This document shows positions 47,929 through 57,431 of a stretch of DNA of 64,000 nt, in pieces. The DNA is taken from positions 332,543 through 396,542 of the forward strand of contig NZ_BMOP01000001.1 in NCBI RefSeq assembly GCF_014647135.1, written 5' to 3'. Below the pieces are notes generated by a model. It did not search any database. It saw nothing but the letters and a program-made list of their open reading frames with translations, and was not told where the DNA came from. Within the stretch, counting starts at the first letter, position 1. The number at the start of each line of letters is the position of its first letter. This DNA comes from Shewanella xiamenensis (GTDB taxonomy: Bacteria > Pseudomonadota > Gammaproteobacteria > Enterobacterales > Shewanellaceae). A program made the position numbers and the translations under genes.

Positions 47929-49233
47929 TTAACCTCGATTAGACTCAGGCTGAAAGACTTCAATGTATGCGTCGGCACGCATTTCGTCTAGCCAGTTTTG
48001 CAGTTCTTCGTTAAATTTGCGACGGAAAATCAGTTGGTGCGCACGGTTAGTATTAAATTGATCCGTGGCATCGGTTTTTCTACGCTCTTCTAACTGAGTG
48101 ATATGCCAGCCGTGGGTAGTACGGAAAGGCTCACTGATCTGATCAGGACTTAAACTATTAAGTGTCTGCGCAAATTCTGGCACATAAATACCTGGCTCTG
48201 CCCAACCTAACTCGCCCCCCTTAGTCGCTGAACCCGGATCTTCAGAGTATTGACGGGCTAAATCTTCGAATTTAGCTTCGCCTGAACGAATTTGCTTCAG
48301 GAACTGTTCTAACATGGCCTTAGCGCGATCTTCCGACAGAATTGGCGATGGCTTGAGCAGGATATGACGCGCTCTCACTTCTTCAATTTCTTTGGTTTGT
48401 AAACCACGAGCATCCATAATCTTGATGATATGGAAGCCAGCACCGCTTTTAATTGGGCCGATAATATCGCCTTTTTTGGCGCCATTAATGACTTCAGCAA
48501 ACAGGGTTGGCATCTCGTTGATGTTCATGTAATCCCAGATACCGCCTTCAAGCGCTTTGGGGCCTGATGAAGAAGCGATAGCGGTGCGGCGGAAATCCTC
48601 ACCACTGTTTAAACGTTCAAGCACGGCGCTGGCGCGTTTGCTTGACGCTTCGAGTTGTTCACTGGTGGGATTACTCGGAACATCAATAAGGATATGGCCG
48701 ATTTGGTATTCGACGTCCTTCATACCTTGTTCTTGGATCAGTTTTACAAGGCCGGTGATTTCCTGCGGTGAAACTTGGATACGGCGTTGTACTTGAATAC
48801 GTTGAATTTCACCTAGGGTGATTTCTTCACGTAGTTGCTCGCGGTATTGGCTGAAGCTTAAGCCTTCGCTTTCAATTTTTTGCTGCATTTGCGCAACGGT
48901 CATTTTTTGCTCGCGCGCAATGTTTTCAATGGCTTGGTCTAACTGTAGGTCACCAATATGTAGACCAATGCGATCCGCCATTTGTAATTGCAGACGAGTC
49001 AAAATTAATCGCTCGATAACCTGGGTGCGCAGTGCACTGTCGGAGGGTAACGATTGATTCGCGGCCTTAGCATTGGCTTTAACCGTGTCAATCATATTGG
49101 TGATTTCACTTTCGAGCACAATACCGTCGTTGATTTGAACGGCAACACGGTCGAGTGGCTGGGGAGCTGCCATGGTTGGCTGGCTGATAGCGAGTGCAAA
49201 TAAAGCAAAAATCAGATGTTTACTGGGTTTCAT
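47929..49233 (-). CDS. surA: Periplasmic chaperone / peptidyl-prolyl isomerase SurA
   Basis: 434 residues from the ATG at 49233, with AAGGATTTTG ahead. Signal peptide ending TMAA, N-terminal chaperone domain (VQINDGIVLESEITNMIDTV), then two parvulin domains (about 170-270 with QIGHILIDVPSN, and 285-385 with RARHILLKPSPIL) and a C-terminal helix. It escorts outer-membrane proteins, including LptD encoded just upstream, to the BAM complex. Confidence 0.96.
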   Translation of the reverse strand: MKPSKHLIFALFALAISQPTMAAPQPLDRVAVQINDGIVLESEITNMIDTVKANAKAANQSLPSDSALRTQVIERLILTRLQLQMADRIGLHIGDLQLDQAIENIAREQKMTVAQMQQKIESEGLSFSQYREQLREEITLGEIQRIQVQRRIQVSPQEITGLVKLIQEQGMKDVEYQIGHILIDVPSNPTSEQLEASSKRASAVLERLNSGEDFRRTAIASSSGPKALEGGIWDYMNINEMPTLFAEVINGAKKGDIIGPIKSGAGFHIIKIMDARGLQTKEIEEVRARHILLKPSPILSEDRAKAMLEQFLKQIRSGEAKFEDLARQYSEDPGSATKGGELGWAEPGIYVPEFAQTLNSLSPDQISEPFRTTHGWHITQLEERRKTDATDQFNTNRAHQLIFRRKFNEELQNWLDEMRADAYIEVFQPESNRG

Positions 49234-49454
49234 CCACAAAATCCTTGGCACGTTCTAAGGTCAGATTCGACGGCTTATTTAAGTTAACTTTACCATTTAT
49301 ATCGAAATTACAGTGAGTTGCCTAAATGTTCTTTTGTTGGTAACTCTTAAAAGATGCGTCACTCAATTCAGTTATTGGGTGAACGCACAGCTTTCATTAA
49401 CTTGTTTGGACTCTCAGTCCTTGTTGAGGTTCAGCAATCTACCACAATTCTTTG

Positions 49455-51752
49455 CTAATTCCTCAGATAAAGCGGTTTTCTGTAGTTAAACAGACCATCA
49501 TTGAGCATATCCGTTACACCTAATGGACCAGAACCACCGAGCCCTTTGATGACTAAGTTGAGGTACACACCACGCTCAAATTGCTCGCGCTCATCGATAA
49601 TGGCTGAGCCGATGTTGTCATCGTAGTTGGTTTTAATGCGATAGTGATAACTGAGGCGGATTGCATAACAGCATGATTCATATTGGAAACCTGTATAGGT
49701 TTCTATGCTACGACTCTCGTTGAGGTCATAGTACCAGTTGCCAACAAAATAGAGGCTGTCATTGATAGGCCAAGCTCCGCGAACACCTGCTTGGGAGATA
49801 TTAACCAAATCGTTAGTGTTGGAGTTCAGTAGATCGGGTACATAACGATAGCTTAATTGCAGTAGTTTGTTGGCTTCAGGACGGAAGTCTAAGGTGACTT
49901 CGGTCTTTTTATTGTCACTGGTGTTGGTATCGTACTGAATGGCTGCGCCTAAATACCAGTCTTGGCTTAAACGAGTATCTAACTCGGCCGCCAATACTGA
50001 AGTTGATTGATTTTGCTCAAAAATATTATCTTCATAGCCTAGCTTACTGTCTTGAAGATAGAAGATCTGTCCGAGACTGAATTTGGTCGCTTCTTGGTTG
50101 TGATCATCGAAGAAACGAGTTGTAATACCAAGAGTCACTTGGTTGGCATCGGCGATACGGTCAAGGCCAGAGAAGCGGCGATCCCGGAATAGACCAAAGT
50201 AGTCGTCCTGCAATTGGGCGGTATCGTAAATACCAATGGCCCGTTGATCCTCATAACCTACATACAGATACTGGAATTGAGGTTCGAGTGTTTGGCGATA
50301 ATTTTGCTCAAATATCTCGGTAAAACGTTCAAAGTTGATTTGTCCGTTGATACGCACCTGAGGAATGGTACGGCTCACAGTGTCATCTAAGGTATCAAAT
50401 TTAGTGTTATTTTTGTCCTGCCAATAGTTAGTTTGCATTAACTTTAATTGGCTAGTCAGTGAGCCTGAAGGACCATGGATTGGCAGTGTTAGGCTGGGTG
50501 CCATATGCAAACGGGTTGCCGTGTTTACATCGTCATCTTGGTGGGCAAAATTGGTCAGCTCTGAGTTAAAACCAAAGTCCAAGTTGTTCCAAAAGTCGGC
50601 GGCACGGTAGTTAAAGTTAACCTGTGGCATGACTTGGTATGGCTTTTCATCTTCGCCCAGTACTTTAATATCCTGCACCCGAGTGCTGATATCCCAATCA
50701 CGTTCGAAGTAACTCACTTCGCCAATCCGTGATAATTGGTTATCGGTCGCACGGTTAACATCAGACTTTAAATCGTTGAAATAGTTGTTATCCGAAACTT
50801 CAGTAAAGTTAGTCAATACTCGCCAGTTTTTATCGATAGCCCCCTGGTGTTGCCAGTTATACAGGTAACGATTTGGGCTGCCACCGATCATTCGATCACT
50901 GCCTAGATATTCAAAATTCAAACGGCCATTTTGAGCTTCACCCGCGAGATAACGAAACTCAGTTTTAGTGAATAACCCGCGGTTAGTCATATAGTTTGGC
51001 GTAAATGTCAGGTCGTATTCCGGTGCAATATTCCAATAGTAGGGCGCTGACACCTCAAAACCGTTGGTGGTGCTGGTGCTAAAGCTTGGATAGAGGAAGC
51101 CTGTTTTACGTTTGTCTGAAACCGGAACCGTCATATAAGGGATGTAGAATACCGGAATATCGGCCACTCGCAGCTTGGCATTCCAGATCTCGCCCCATTC
51201 TTCTTCGCTGTTGATCTTAATTTTTTCGGCTTCAAGCAACCAAGAGACGTTGTCAGGCGGACAGGTGGTAAAGTTCGTATTGGTTAAAATCAGGTTGTTG
51301 TTTATGGTGATTTGCAGTTTTTCTGCATCACCGTGCACCTGTTGCCCGTGCAGCCAATACTGTGCGCCTTTGAGGGTGGCACGATTGCTGCGCATTTGCG
51401 CCTGTAGCGAATCTGCGGTAACGGTAAAATTGCTGTCTTGGAAGACTAAGTTGCCATTAGCATCAAATTGTTCTGTGGCTTGATCGAGGATGGCTTCATC
51501 GGCAGCGATGTGTCTATCGCCTTGGCTGAAGACCACATCACCGGTAAAAATCGCTTGCTTACCCATTTCAGCTTTTGAGCGGTCTGAAGCTATTCGAATT
51601 TTTGCTTGTTCAGCCGCACTCAACCCCGGTTGAGATACGATACGAGGTACTGGCGGTTCGATTAGGCATTGTGATGCTGAGGTTGCGGGAGATTCGTCTG
51701 CCAGGACTAATTTAGGTAACAGGCTCAAGGCCAGAAGGTAACGGATCTGCAT
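49455..51752 (-). CDS. lptD: LPS assembly outer-membrane protein LptD
   Basis: 765 residues. A signal peptide ending VLA is followed by the OstA jellyroll domain (about 50-190) and a large C-terminal barrel with many alternating strands. The conserved cysteines for the inter-domain disulfides are visible: CLIEPP near the start, TNFTTCPPDN before the barrel, and the ESCCYAIRLSY pair near the end. With LptE it inserts LPS into the outer leaflet. First gene of the leftward operon, divergent from amgK with about 157 bases between. Confidence 0.96.
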   Translation of the reverse strand: MQIRYLLALSLLPKLVLADESPATSASQCLIEPPVPRIVSQPGLSAAEQAKIRIASDRSKAEMGKQAIFTGDVVFSQGDRHIAADEAILDQATEQFDANGNLVFQDSNFTVTADSLQAQMRSNRATLKGAQYWLHGQQVHGDAEKLQITINNNLILTNTNFTTCPPDNVSWLLEAEKIKINSEEEWGEIWNAKLRVADIPVFYIPYMTVPVSDKRKTGFLYPSFSTSTTNGFEVSAPYYWNIAPEYDLTFTPNYMTNRGLFTKTEFRYLAGEAQNGRLNFEYLGSDRMIGGSPNRYLYNWQHQGAIDKNWRVLTNFTEVSDNNYFNDLKSDVNRATDNQLSRIGEVSYFERDWDISTRVQDIKVLGEDEKPYQVMPQVNFNYRAADFWNNLDFGFNSELTNFAHQDDDVNTATRLHMAPSLTLPIHGPSGSLTSQLKLMQTNYWQDKNNTKFDTLDDTVSRTIPQVRINGQINFERFTEIFEQNYRQTLEPQFQYLYVGYEDQRAIGIYDTAQLQDDYFGLFRDRRFSGLDRIADANQVTLGITTRFFDDHNQEATKFSLGQIFYLQDSKLGYEDNIFEQNQSTSVLAAELDTRLSQDWYLGAAIQYDTNTSDNKKTEVTLDFRPEANKLLQLSYRYVPDLLNSNTNDLVNISQAGVRGAWPINDSLYFVGNWYYDLNESRSIETYTGFQYESCCYAIRLSYHYRIKTNYDDNIGSAIIDEREQFERGVYLNLVIKGLGGSGPLGVTDMLNDGLFNYRKPLYLRN

Positions 51753-51909
51753 CTTAGGTCAATAATAATGATTTCTTAGTCTGGACAAGTATCGACGGGG
51801 AAAGTTGCAAACTACAAGTGCAACGCAGCAAATAAATCTCTCAATTTCTTAGCTGTTTCCAAATTATATGCCAGCTATAATAAAGCAATTTTTCTATAAG
51901 AGCCATGAA

Positions 51910-52959
51910 ATGACTTTATCCGATCCGAGATTTATTTCCCTTAATCAGTGGCTGAACCGTTATTTTTCCTATGATGTGACCCCGATATTGATTTCGGGTG
52001 ATGCTAGTTTTAGACGCTATTTCCGCGTCGTTGCGCGTGATGCTAGCTATATTGTCGCCGATTCTCCGCCCGCCTTAGTGCCTATCGCGCCTTTTATCGC
52101 CCTCGCTAGTAGCTATGCGGCGGCGGGACTGACAGTTCCAAAAGTGATTACTACCGATGCCGAGCAAGGTTTTATGCTTCTGAGCGATCTGGGGGATACC
52201 CAGTTATTGTCTGTACTTACTGACGATAATGTCGCCGATTATTACCGCCGCGCATTGGCATTATTGCCTCAAGTGGCCTCAGTGGTTGAGAGCTTTGATC
52301 CTGTCACAGGCAACACGCAGCCCTTGCCTTTATATGATGAGGCGTTTGTGCGCCGCGAGCTGGAGATCTTTACTGAGTGGTTGTTAGAGAGGCATTTACA
52401 ACTCGAACTTAGCCATGAGGAACGCTTACTGCTGGAGAAGAGTTTTGGCCTCTTAGTAGAAAATGCCCTCGCTCAGCCAAAGGTGGGGATGCACCGGGAT
52501 TTCCATAGCCGTAACTTGATGCTCAAAGAGGGCGAGTTGTGCGTGATTGATTTCCAAGATGCGGTGTTAGGCCCTGTGACCTATGACGCTGTGTCTTTAC
52601 TGCGGGATTGCTATATCCGTTGGCCGCAAACCATGGTGCTGGAATTAATGCAGCAGCATTATCAGCAAGTGCTTGAGTTAGGGCAAATTCCGGCGCAGAC
52701 ATCCTTTACCCAGTACCAAACTTGGTTTGATTTAATGGGGCTGCAGCGCCATATCAAGGCCGCGGGTATTTTTGCCCGTTTACACTATCGTGATAACAAG
52801 CCCGCCTATATGGCCGATATTCCGTTAACCTTGTCCTACATTGTGGATATTGCCAGTGTTTATCCTGAGTTGGCACCATTTTCCGCTTGGGTGCAATCGC
52901 GCGTTGTGCCTGCGTTTGCGGCCAAGGGAAAGGATACTCAGCCGGGAGACAAGCAATGA
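51910..52959 (+). CDS. amgK: N-acetylmuramate/N-acetylglucosamine kinase AmgK
   Basis: 349 residues, aminoglycoside phosphotransferase fold. GDASFRRYFRV is the glycine-rich nucleotide segment, GMHRDFHSRNLML the catalytic loop and VIDFQDAVLGPVTYDAVSLLRD the metal-binding loop. COG3178. With MurU it forms the anomeric cell-wall recycling route of Pseudomonas, converting MurNAc to MurNAc-1-phosphate. ATG at 51910; the frame is open from 51868. Its last codon overlaps murU (ATGA), which supports the pairing. The name is by family and context, not specific biochemistry. Confidence 0.88.
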   Translation: MTLSDPRFISLNQWLNRYFSYDVTPILISGDASFRRYFRVVARDASYIVADSPPALVPIAPFIALASSYAAAGLTVPKVITTDAEQGFMLLSDLGDTQLLSVLTDDNVADYYRRALALLPQVASVVESFDPVTGNTQPLPLYDEAFVRRELEIFTEWLLERHLQLELSHEERLLLEKSFGLLVENALAQPKVGMHRDFHSRNLMLKEGELCVIDFQDAVLGPVTYDAVSLLRDCYIRWPQTMVLELMQQHYQQVLELGQIPAQTSFTQYQTWFDLMGLQRHIKAAGIFARLHYRDNKPAYMADIPLTLSYIVDIASVYPELAPFSAWVQSRVVPAFAAKGKDTQPGDKQ

Positions 52960-53627
52960 AGGCGATGATCCTGGCGGCAGGCAGGGGAGAGCGTTTACGC
53001 CCATTGACTGACTCTTTACCAAAACCCCTAGTACCGGTGTTAGGTAAGCCGCTGATTGTGTACCATATCGAGAAGTTAGCGGCGGCGGGTATCGTGGATA
53101 TCGTGATAAATCACGCTTGGCTTGGGCATAAGCTGGTCGAAACCTTAGGCGATGGTCATGCCTTTGGGGTCAAGATCCAATATAGCGCCGAAGCATCGGC
53201 ACTCGAGACCGGTGGCGGAATTAAACAAGCCTTGCCTCTGCTGATGACGGATGGCGACTCGGATGCACCGTTTTTAGTGCTCAATGGTGATGTGTTTATC
53301 GATGCCTTGCCGACGATTGTCCCCTTAGCGGATACAGCTCTGGCGCATTTATGGTTGGTGCCGAATCCCGAGCAACATCCTAACGGCGACTTTGCCTTAG
53401 AACAGGGCCTTGTACGTGAACAGGGTGAGCAAAAATACACTTTCTCTGGCATGGGCTTATATCGCCCATCATTATTTGACGGCACGCCGGATGGTGCCTT
53501 TGCCCTTGGGCCTTTGCTGCGGGCTAAGATGGCCGATGGCCTGATCACCGGGGCACACTTTAATGGACTCTGGTGCGATGTTGGGACGATTGCGCGTCTG
53601 CAAGCATTAGAGTCAGCGCTAGCGTAA
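52956..53627 (+). CDS. murU: N-acetylmuramate alpha-1-phosphate uridylyltransferase MurU
   Basis: 223 residues. MKAMILAAGRGERLRPLTD then SLPKPLVPVLGKPLI is the nucleotidyltransferase signature; metal/nucleotide positions follow in FLVLNGDVFID and LWCDVGTIARL. MurU makes UDP-MurNAc from MurNAc-1-P and UTP, bypassing de novo synthesis and giving intrinsic fosfomycin tolerance in Pseudomonas. ATG at 52956 overlaps the amgK stop; GGGAG lies seven bases ahead. Confidence 0.88.
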   Translation: MKAMILAAGRGERLRPLTDSLPKPLVPVLGKPLIVYHIEKLAAAGIVDIVINHAWLGHKLVETLGDGHAFGVKIQYSAEASALETGGGIKQALPLLMTDGDSDAPFLVLNGDVFIDALPTIVPLADTALAHLWLVPNPEQHPNGDFALEQGLVREQGEQKYTFSGMGLYRPSLFDGTPDGAFALGPLLRAKMADGLITGAHFNGLWCDVGTIARLQALESALA

Positions 53628-53720
53628 TGGCATATCGCCTAATGTTTAGCGCCCTGACTTAACGGTTTCACTCGCGATGTCGATTGAGTGACTGAATAAA
53701 TTATCAAATTGGGAATTAAG

Positions 53721-54509
53721 ATGCGCCTTTGGGGTAAGTTTTTTGGATTTGTTATCGGGTTTATGTTTGGCCGTATTTTCGGTGCTCTGCTGGGCTTATG
53801 GCTTGGGCATCTCTACGACAAGCGCGCTGGTGGTGGCGCCAGTTTTAGTCAGATCTTAGGTCAAGCCAAGAATCGACAGGGAATATTCTTTAACACCACC
53901 TTCGCCGTGATGGGCCATGTGGCCAAGGCGTCGGGTCGAGTGACTGAAACCGATATTCGTATCGCGACTATGTTGATGGATCAGATGCGCTTAACGGGTG
54001 AAGCCCGTAAAGAGGCGCAGCAGGCGTTCCGTGAGGGTAAAGAGCCCGACTTTGACCTGCGTAGCAGCCTGCAAGCCTTTCGCGCCGTGACCCAAGGCCG
54101 TCAAGAACTGGTGCAAATGTTTATCGAGATCCAAATTCAAACCGCCCTATCGGACGGTGAGCTCGATGCCGCAGAACATGCAATTCTGATGACGGTGGCC
54201 CAAGAGTTAGGTTATGGTCGTGGGCAACTCGATGAATTACTGAAACGTTGGCAAGCGGAATACCGTTTCCACCAAACCTCTAATGGAAATAAAACCTCGA
54301 TTACCGACGCCTATCATTTGCTCGGCATTAATGCCGAGGCGACGGATCAAGAGGTCAAGCGGGCTTATCGTAAGTTGATGAATGAACATCATCCCGATAA
54401 ATTGGTTGCTAAGGGGTTACCACCCGAGATGATGGAAATTGCCAATCGTAAGGCGCAGGATATCCAAGCTGCGTACGACAGAGTGAAATCGGAGCGCGGC
54501 ATGCGCTAA
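53721..54509 (+). CDS. djlA: Membrane-anchored DnaJ-like co-chaperone DjlA
   Basis: 262 residues. One N-terminal membrane helix with the glycine dimerisation motif (WGKFFGFVIGFMFGRIFGALLGLWLG), a TerB-like central domain (about 60-180), and a C-terminal J domain with DAYHLLGINAEATDQEVKRAYRKLMNEHHPDKL including the HPD. It stimulates DnaK ATPase at the membrane. It lies near lptD, as in E. coli, with amgK-murU between. The frame is open from 53709, but the ATG at 53721 has the better site. Confidence 0.95.
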   Translation: MRLWGKFFGFVIGFMFGRIFGALLGLWLGHLYDKRAGGGASFSQILGQAKNRQGIFFNTTFAVMGHVAKASGRVTETDIRIATMLMDQMRLTGEARKEAQQAFREGKEPDFDLRSSLQAFRAVTQGRQELVQMFIEIQIQTALSDGELDAAEHAILMTVAQELGYGRGQLDELLKRWQAEYRFHQTSNGNKTSITDAYHLLGINAEATDQEVKRAYRKLMNEHHPDKLVAKGLPPEMMEIANRKAQDIQAAYDRVKSERGMR

Positions 54510-54564
54510 TGCTTCGGTTAACGTTGTCGACGCAAGGAATAATAACGATAGATAAGGGATTAAG

Positions 54565-55209
54565 ATGAAATACGTTAACCGATTAAGTGTGATTGCAGGT
54601 TTATTACCTCTAACCCTCGCATTGCCAACCTATGCCGAACCCGAGCTGTTTGTCGCCCCCTACGGTGGTTACAGCTTTGGCGGCAGCTCGTTCGATATCA
54701 ATGAACTCGATGCGAACAACGCTGAAACCAATAATAAGCAGAGTGTGGGTATCGAAGAGGCGAGCCATTACGGCCTCATGTTAGGGATTGGCACTAACGA
54801 TCCCGGCAATATTTATCTGCTTTACAGTCGCCAATCCTCCGAGCTGAAAAGCGGTGGCCTGTTTACCCCTGACTTAGTCGCCTCCTTAGATGTGGACTAT
54901 ATCCACCTTGGCGGCACTTTATTCTTCCCAAGTGGCGATTTTCAGCCCTACATTACCGCCAGTGCCGGGGTTACTCGGATGATGCCCGATGATTGGTCAA
55001 CGGAAACCCGTTTCTCCATGGGTATTGGTGGTGGCGTCGAATATCGTATGATGCAAAACTTTGCGTTGTTTGCGGATCTGCGTGGCTACGCGACCTTTAT
55101 TGACAGTGACACCTCACTTTTTTGTAATGAAGACCAATGCTTATGGCATGTCACATCGGATGTAATGTGGCAAGTGCAAGCCAATCTTGGGGTCAAACTC
55201 AGTTTTTAA
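54565..55209 (+). CDS. Small outer-membrane beta-barrel protein
   Basis: 214 residues. Sec signal ending TYA, then eight or so amphipathic strands: LFVAPYGGYSFGGSSFDI, HYGLMLGIGT, VDYIHLGGTLFF, FQPYITASAGVTRMM, FSMGIGGGVEYRMM, FALFADLRGYATF, and a terminal VQANLGVKLSF with aromatic end, the BAM recognition signature. It is an OmpX/OmpW-sized barrel of unknown role. Two cysteines near residue 190 (FCNEDQCLW) may form an extracellular disulfide loop. Confidence 0.82.
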   Translation: MKYVNRLSVIAGLLPLTLALPTYAEPELFVAPYGGYSFGGSSFDINELDANNAETNNKQSVGIEEASHYGLMLGIGTNDPGNIYLLYSRQSSELKSGGLFTPDLVASLDVDYIHLGGTLFFPSGDFQPYITASAGVTRMMPDDWSTETRFSMGIGGGVEYRMMQNFALFADLRGYATFIDSDTSLFCNEDQCLWHVTSDVMWQVQANLGVKLSF

Positions 55210-55255
55210 TTTTCCTGCTTTATGGGCAAGGCGCAAACGCAGTTAAGAGGTAAAG

Positions 55256-56212
55256 ATGAAAATAGTCGTACTCGATGGTGAAACCTTAAATCCTGGGGAT
55301 CTAACCTGGCAAGCGGTCAGCGCATTAGGGGAATTTAGCTGTTTTGCTCGCACGCCCTCGGCGGAGATTATCCCCCGCGCTCAGTATGCCGAAATTGTGC
55401 TCACCAACAAGACGCCCCTCGATGCCAACACCTTAGCCCAACTGCCTAAGCTTAAATATATCGGCGTGCTCGCCACTGGCACTAACGTGGTAGATCTTGC
55501 CGCCGCAAAAGAGTTAGGCATAGTGGTCACCAACGTGCCCGCCTATGGTCCCGATGCCGTCGCACAAATGGTGTTTGCCCATATTTTGCATCACACGCAA
55601 GCGGTTGCGGCGCACCATCAAGCCGTTGCCGCAGGGCAATGGAGCAATTGCAGTGACTTTTGTTTTACCTTAATGCCGCTGCAATCCCTCAAAGGCAAAA
55701 CCTTAGGCTTGATTGGTTATGGGGATATTGGTCAGCAGGTGGCTAAACTCGCTTTAGCCTTCGGTATGAAGGTGTTAGTCAATACCCGCTCCGAACCCCG
55801 TGATTTACCCCAAGGTGTGAGTTGGACATCCCGCGATACGGTATTTAAGGAGTCCGATATTCTCTCGCTCCACTGTCCACTTACCCCTGAGACCACCGAG
55901 CTGATTAATGCCCAAACCCTCGAATTAATGAAGCCGCAGGCGCTACTGATCAACACCGCACGCGGCGGCTTAATCGATGAGGCGGCGCTGGCGGCCGCAT
56001 TAACGCAGGGCAAAGTTTTTGCTGGCGTCGATGTTCTCTCAACCGAACCACCGAGTGCAGATAATCCGCTACTAACAGCACCAAATATCAGTCTCAGCCC
56101 CCACAATGCTTGGGCGACCAAAGAAGCACGGCAGAACCTACTTAATATCGCAACGGCAAATCTTAAGTCCTTTCTCCAAGGGGATATTCGTAATTGTGTA
56201 AATAGCAAATAA
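55256..56212 (+). CDS. D-2-hydroxyacid dehydrogenase (hydroxypyruvate/glycerate type)
   Basis: 318 residues. NAD-binding GLIGYGDIGQQVAKLA, catalytic Arg in LINTARGGLIDEAAL, Glu in DVLSTEPPSADNPLL, and His in LSPHNAWATKEA. This is the HprA/GyaR branch, reducing hydroxypyruvate or glyoxylate. Substrate is inferred from similarity. A small lipoprotein gene follows within 20 bases. Confidence 0.9.
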   Translation: MKIVVLDGETLNPGDLTWQAVSALGEFSCFARTPSAEIIPRAQYAEIVLTNKTPLDANTLAQLPKLKYIGVLATGTNVVDLAAAKELGIVVTNVPAYGPDAVAQMVFAHILHHTQAVAAHHQAVAAGQWSNCSDFCFTLMPLQSLKGKTLGLIGYGDIGQQVAKLALAFGMKVLVNTRSEPRDLPQGVSWTSRDTVFKESDILSLHCPLTPETTELINAQTLELMKPQALLINTARGGLIDEAALAAALTQGKVFAGVDVLSTEPPSADNPLLTAPNISLSPHNAWATKEARQNLLNIATANLKSFLQGDIRNCVNSK

Positions 56213-56229
56213 TATGAACAAGGAATGTT

Positions 56230-56598
56230 ATGTATAGAACCTTATTGGTATGTATGTTGGGATTTGCTTTAAATGGCTGTGCTCATCAGATCAGGGTGCC
56301 AAGCTCCTGCCAAACCGTAAATGAGTGTGCAGAGTTAATAAAGCTCAAAATTCAATCCAATCTTGAATTTGATGAATCATTTAAAGATCAAACTGTAAAA
56401 GTTAACTTTCATCTTGATCAAAGCGCTAATGTCATTAGTTATAAAATGTTAGAACCTAGCAAGGTTATTAAACTTAATGAAGCTGTAAAATCAGCCGTGC
56501 TTACGTCATCACCTTTTACAGAGGTTTTATCCGCTGATTCAGTGGTTTTTTCTGAGATAAAAGAAGTAAATCTTATCGTGATCCCGCGGTTAGACTAA
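56230..56598 (+). CDS. Small predicted lipoprotein, TonB/TolA-C-like domain
   Basis: 122 residues. Signal peptide with lipobox LNGC. The mature part has CQTVNECAELIKLKIQ (possible disulfide) and then a strand-helix-strand region, KVNFHLDQSANVISYKML and AVKSAVLTSSPFTEVL, that resembles the TonB or TolA C-terminal fold. No TonB-box partner is near. Base composition is lower in GC than the dehydrogenase before it. Function unknown; the fold assignment is tentative. Confidence 0.65.
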   Translation: MYRTLLVCMLGFALNGCAHQIRVPSSCQTVNECAELIKLKIQSNLEFDESFKDQTVKVNFHLDQSANVISYKMLEPSKVIKLNEAVKSAVLTSSPFTEVLSADSVVFSEIKEVNLIVIPRLD

Positions 56599-56806
56599 AT
56601 GATACTTCATAAAATAGAACACCTTGCAATATGCTAGGTGTTATTTGAGGGATGTTTTGACTCTGATTTTAATCTCGTAAATTACTCTAGTTCATCTTTT
56701 CTGAATTAAAGTAACCCACATTTAAAAGAGCGCAGTACGATTTGGGCTAAAAATGCGTTGAGTTTAATGCATTCAAAGTTGGAAATAGCTTTAGGAAAGT
56801 TATGAC

Positions 56807-56834
56807 TACGAGATTAATTTGCACTAATCTCGTA
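56807..56834 (+). terminator. Possible terminator downstream of the small lipoprotein
   Basis: TACGAGATTA-ATTTGCAC-TAATCTCGTA followed by TTTT, about 210 bases after the stop codon. The AT-rich stem and the distance make it uncertain. Confidence 0.5.
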
Positions 56835-57152
56835 TTTTCGTTGGCGAAACCACTAGCACTGGCTTGCCATGGTATTCGCTCACCGACACGCAGCAAGTCC
56901 ATCCTTGGATGCTCGACCGCCCCGTCCGTGGGGCGGACGGTCGTCTCGCAAACCTCCACGGCTCACCTATTTAGCATCGGCGTAATCTGTAAGTTTTAAA
57001 GAAATACATAGCACGCTTTTGGGACAAAACCTTACTAGATTATTCACCCTTCTTAGCCTGATTCGGATTAGCTCTTCTAATAACAATGCTTCGTTTGGCA
57101 ACAAACCAACCAACACTCAATATCTCCAGTCGGAATACGCATAACAGGGGCA

Positions 57153-57275
57153 TGAATCAGTTCTCTGGAGATTTGATTCATCTTGAAGGAAAAAACCGTC
57201 CCAGAATCGCCGCAAACGGTGGATTGGTACGGATTTTAGCGGCTCGCGTGAATCAGTCTGGTGTAGAGTGATTCA
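57153..57275. repeat. Duplicated TGAATCA/TGATTCA inverted repeat
   Basis: TGAATCA and TGATTCA face each other across 14 bases at 57153-57180, and the same pair recurs across 13 bases at 57249-57275, with similar inner sequence (GTTCTCTGGAG versus GTCTGGTGTAGAG). It may be a repeat element or paired operator. Confidence 0.4.
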
Positions 57276-57431
57276 TGAGCTCACTTTGGGATATAAATGA
57301 GTTATCTCAATAACTCTAACTCGTTAAATTCGGATTAAAATATCTAGGGATTTATCTTTTGCAAAATAGTAAGAGCCGAAACGAGGCCAAGTGAGCTATA
57401 GCAGACGGTTGGGCAACTTATATTAGATGCA

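Larger units (their letters stand above)
56599..57431. other. Long intergenic segment with inverted repeats
   Basis: About 830 bases without a credible gene. It holds a 10-bp stem TACGAGATTA...TAATCTCGTA (56807-56834) followed by TTTT, a GC-rich complex inverted repeat CCGTCCG-TGGGG-CGGACGG (within 56914-56943) in otherwise AT-rich DNA, and two similar inverted pairs TGAATCA...TGATTCA (57153-57180 and 57249-57275). It could be remnant mobile or repeat DNA, or regulatory; nothing is recognised. Confidence 0.4.

Noticed and set aside
57086..57271. 61-codon ORF in the intergenic region
   Set aside because: It overlaps the inverted repeats, lacks a ribosome binding site, and its peptide shows no recognisable pattern.
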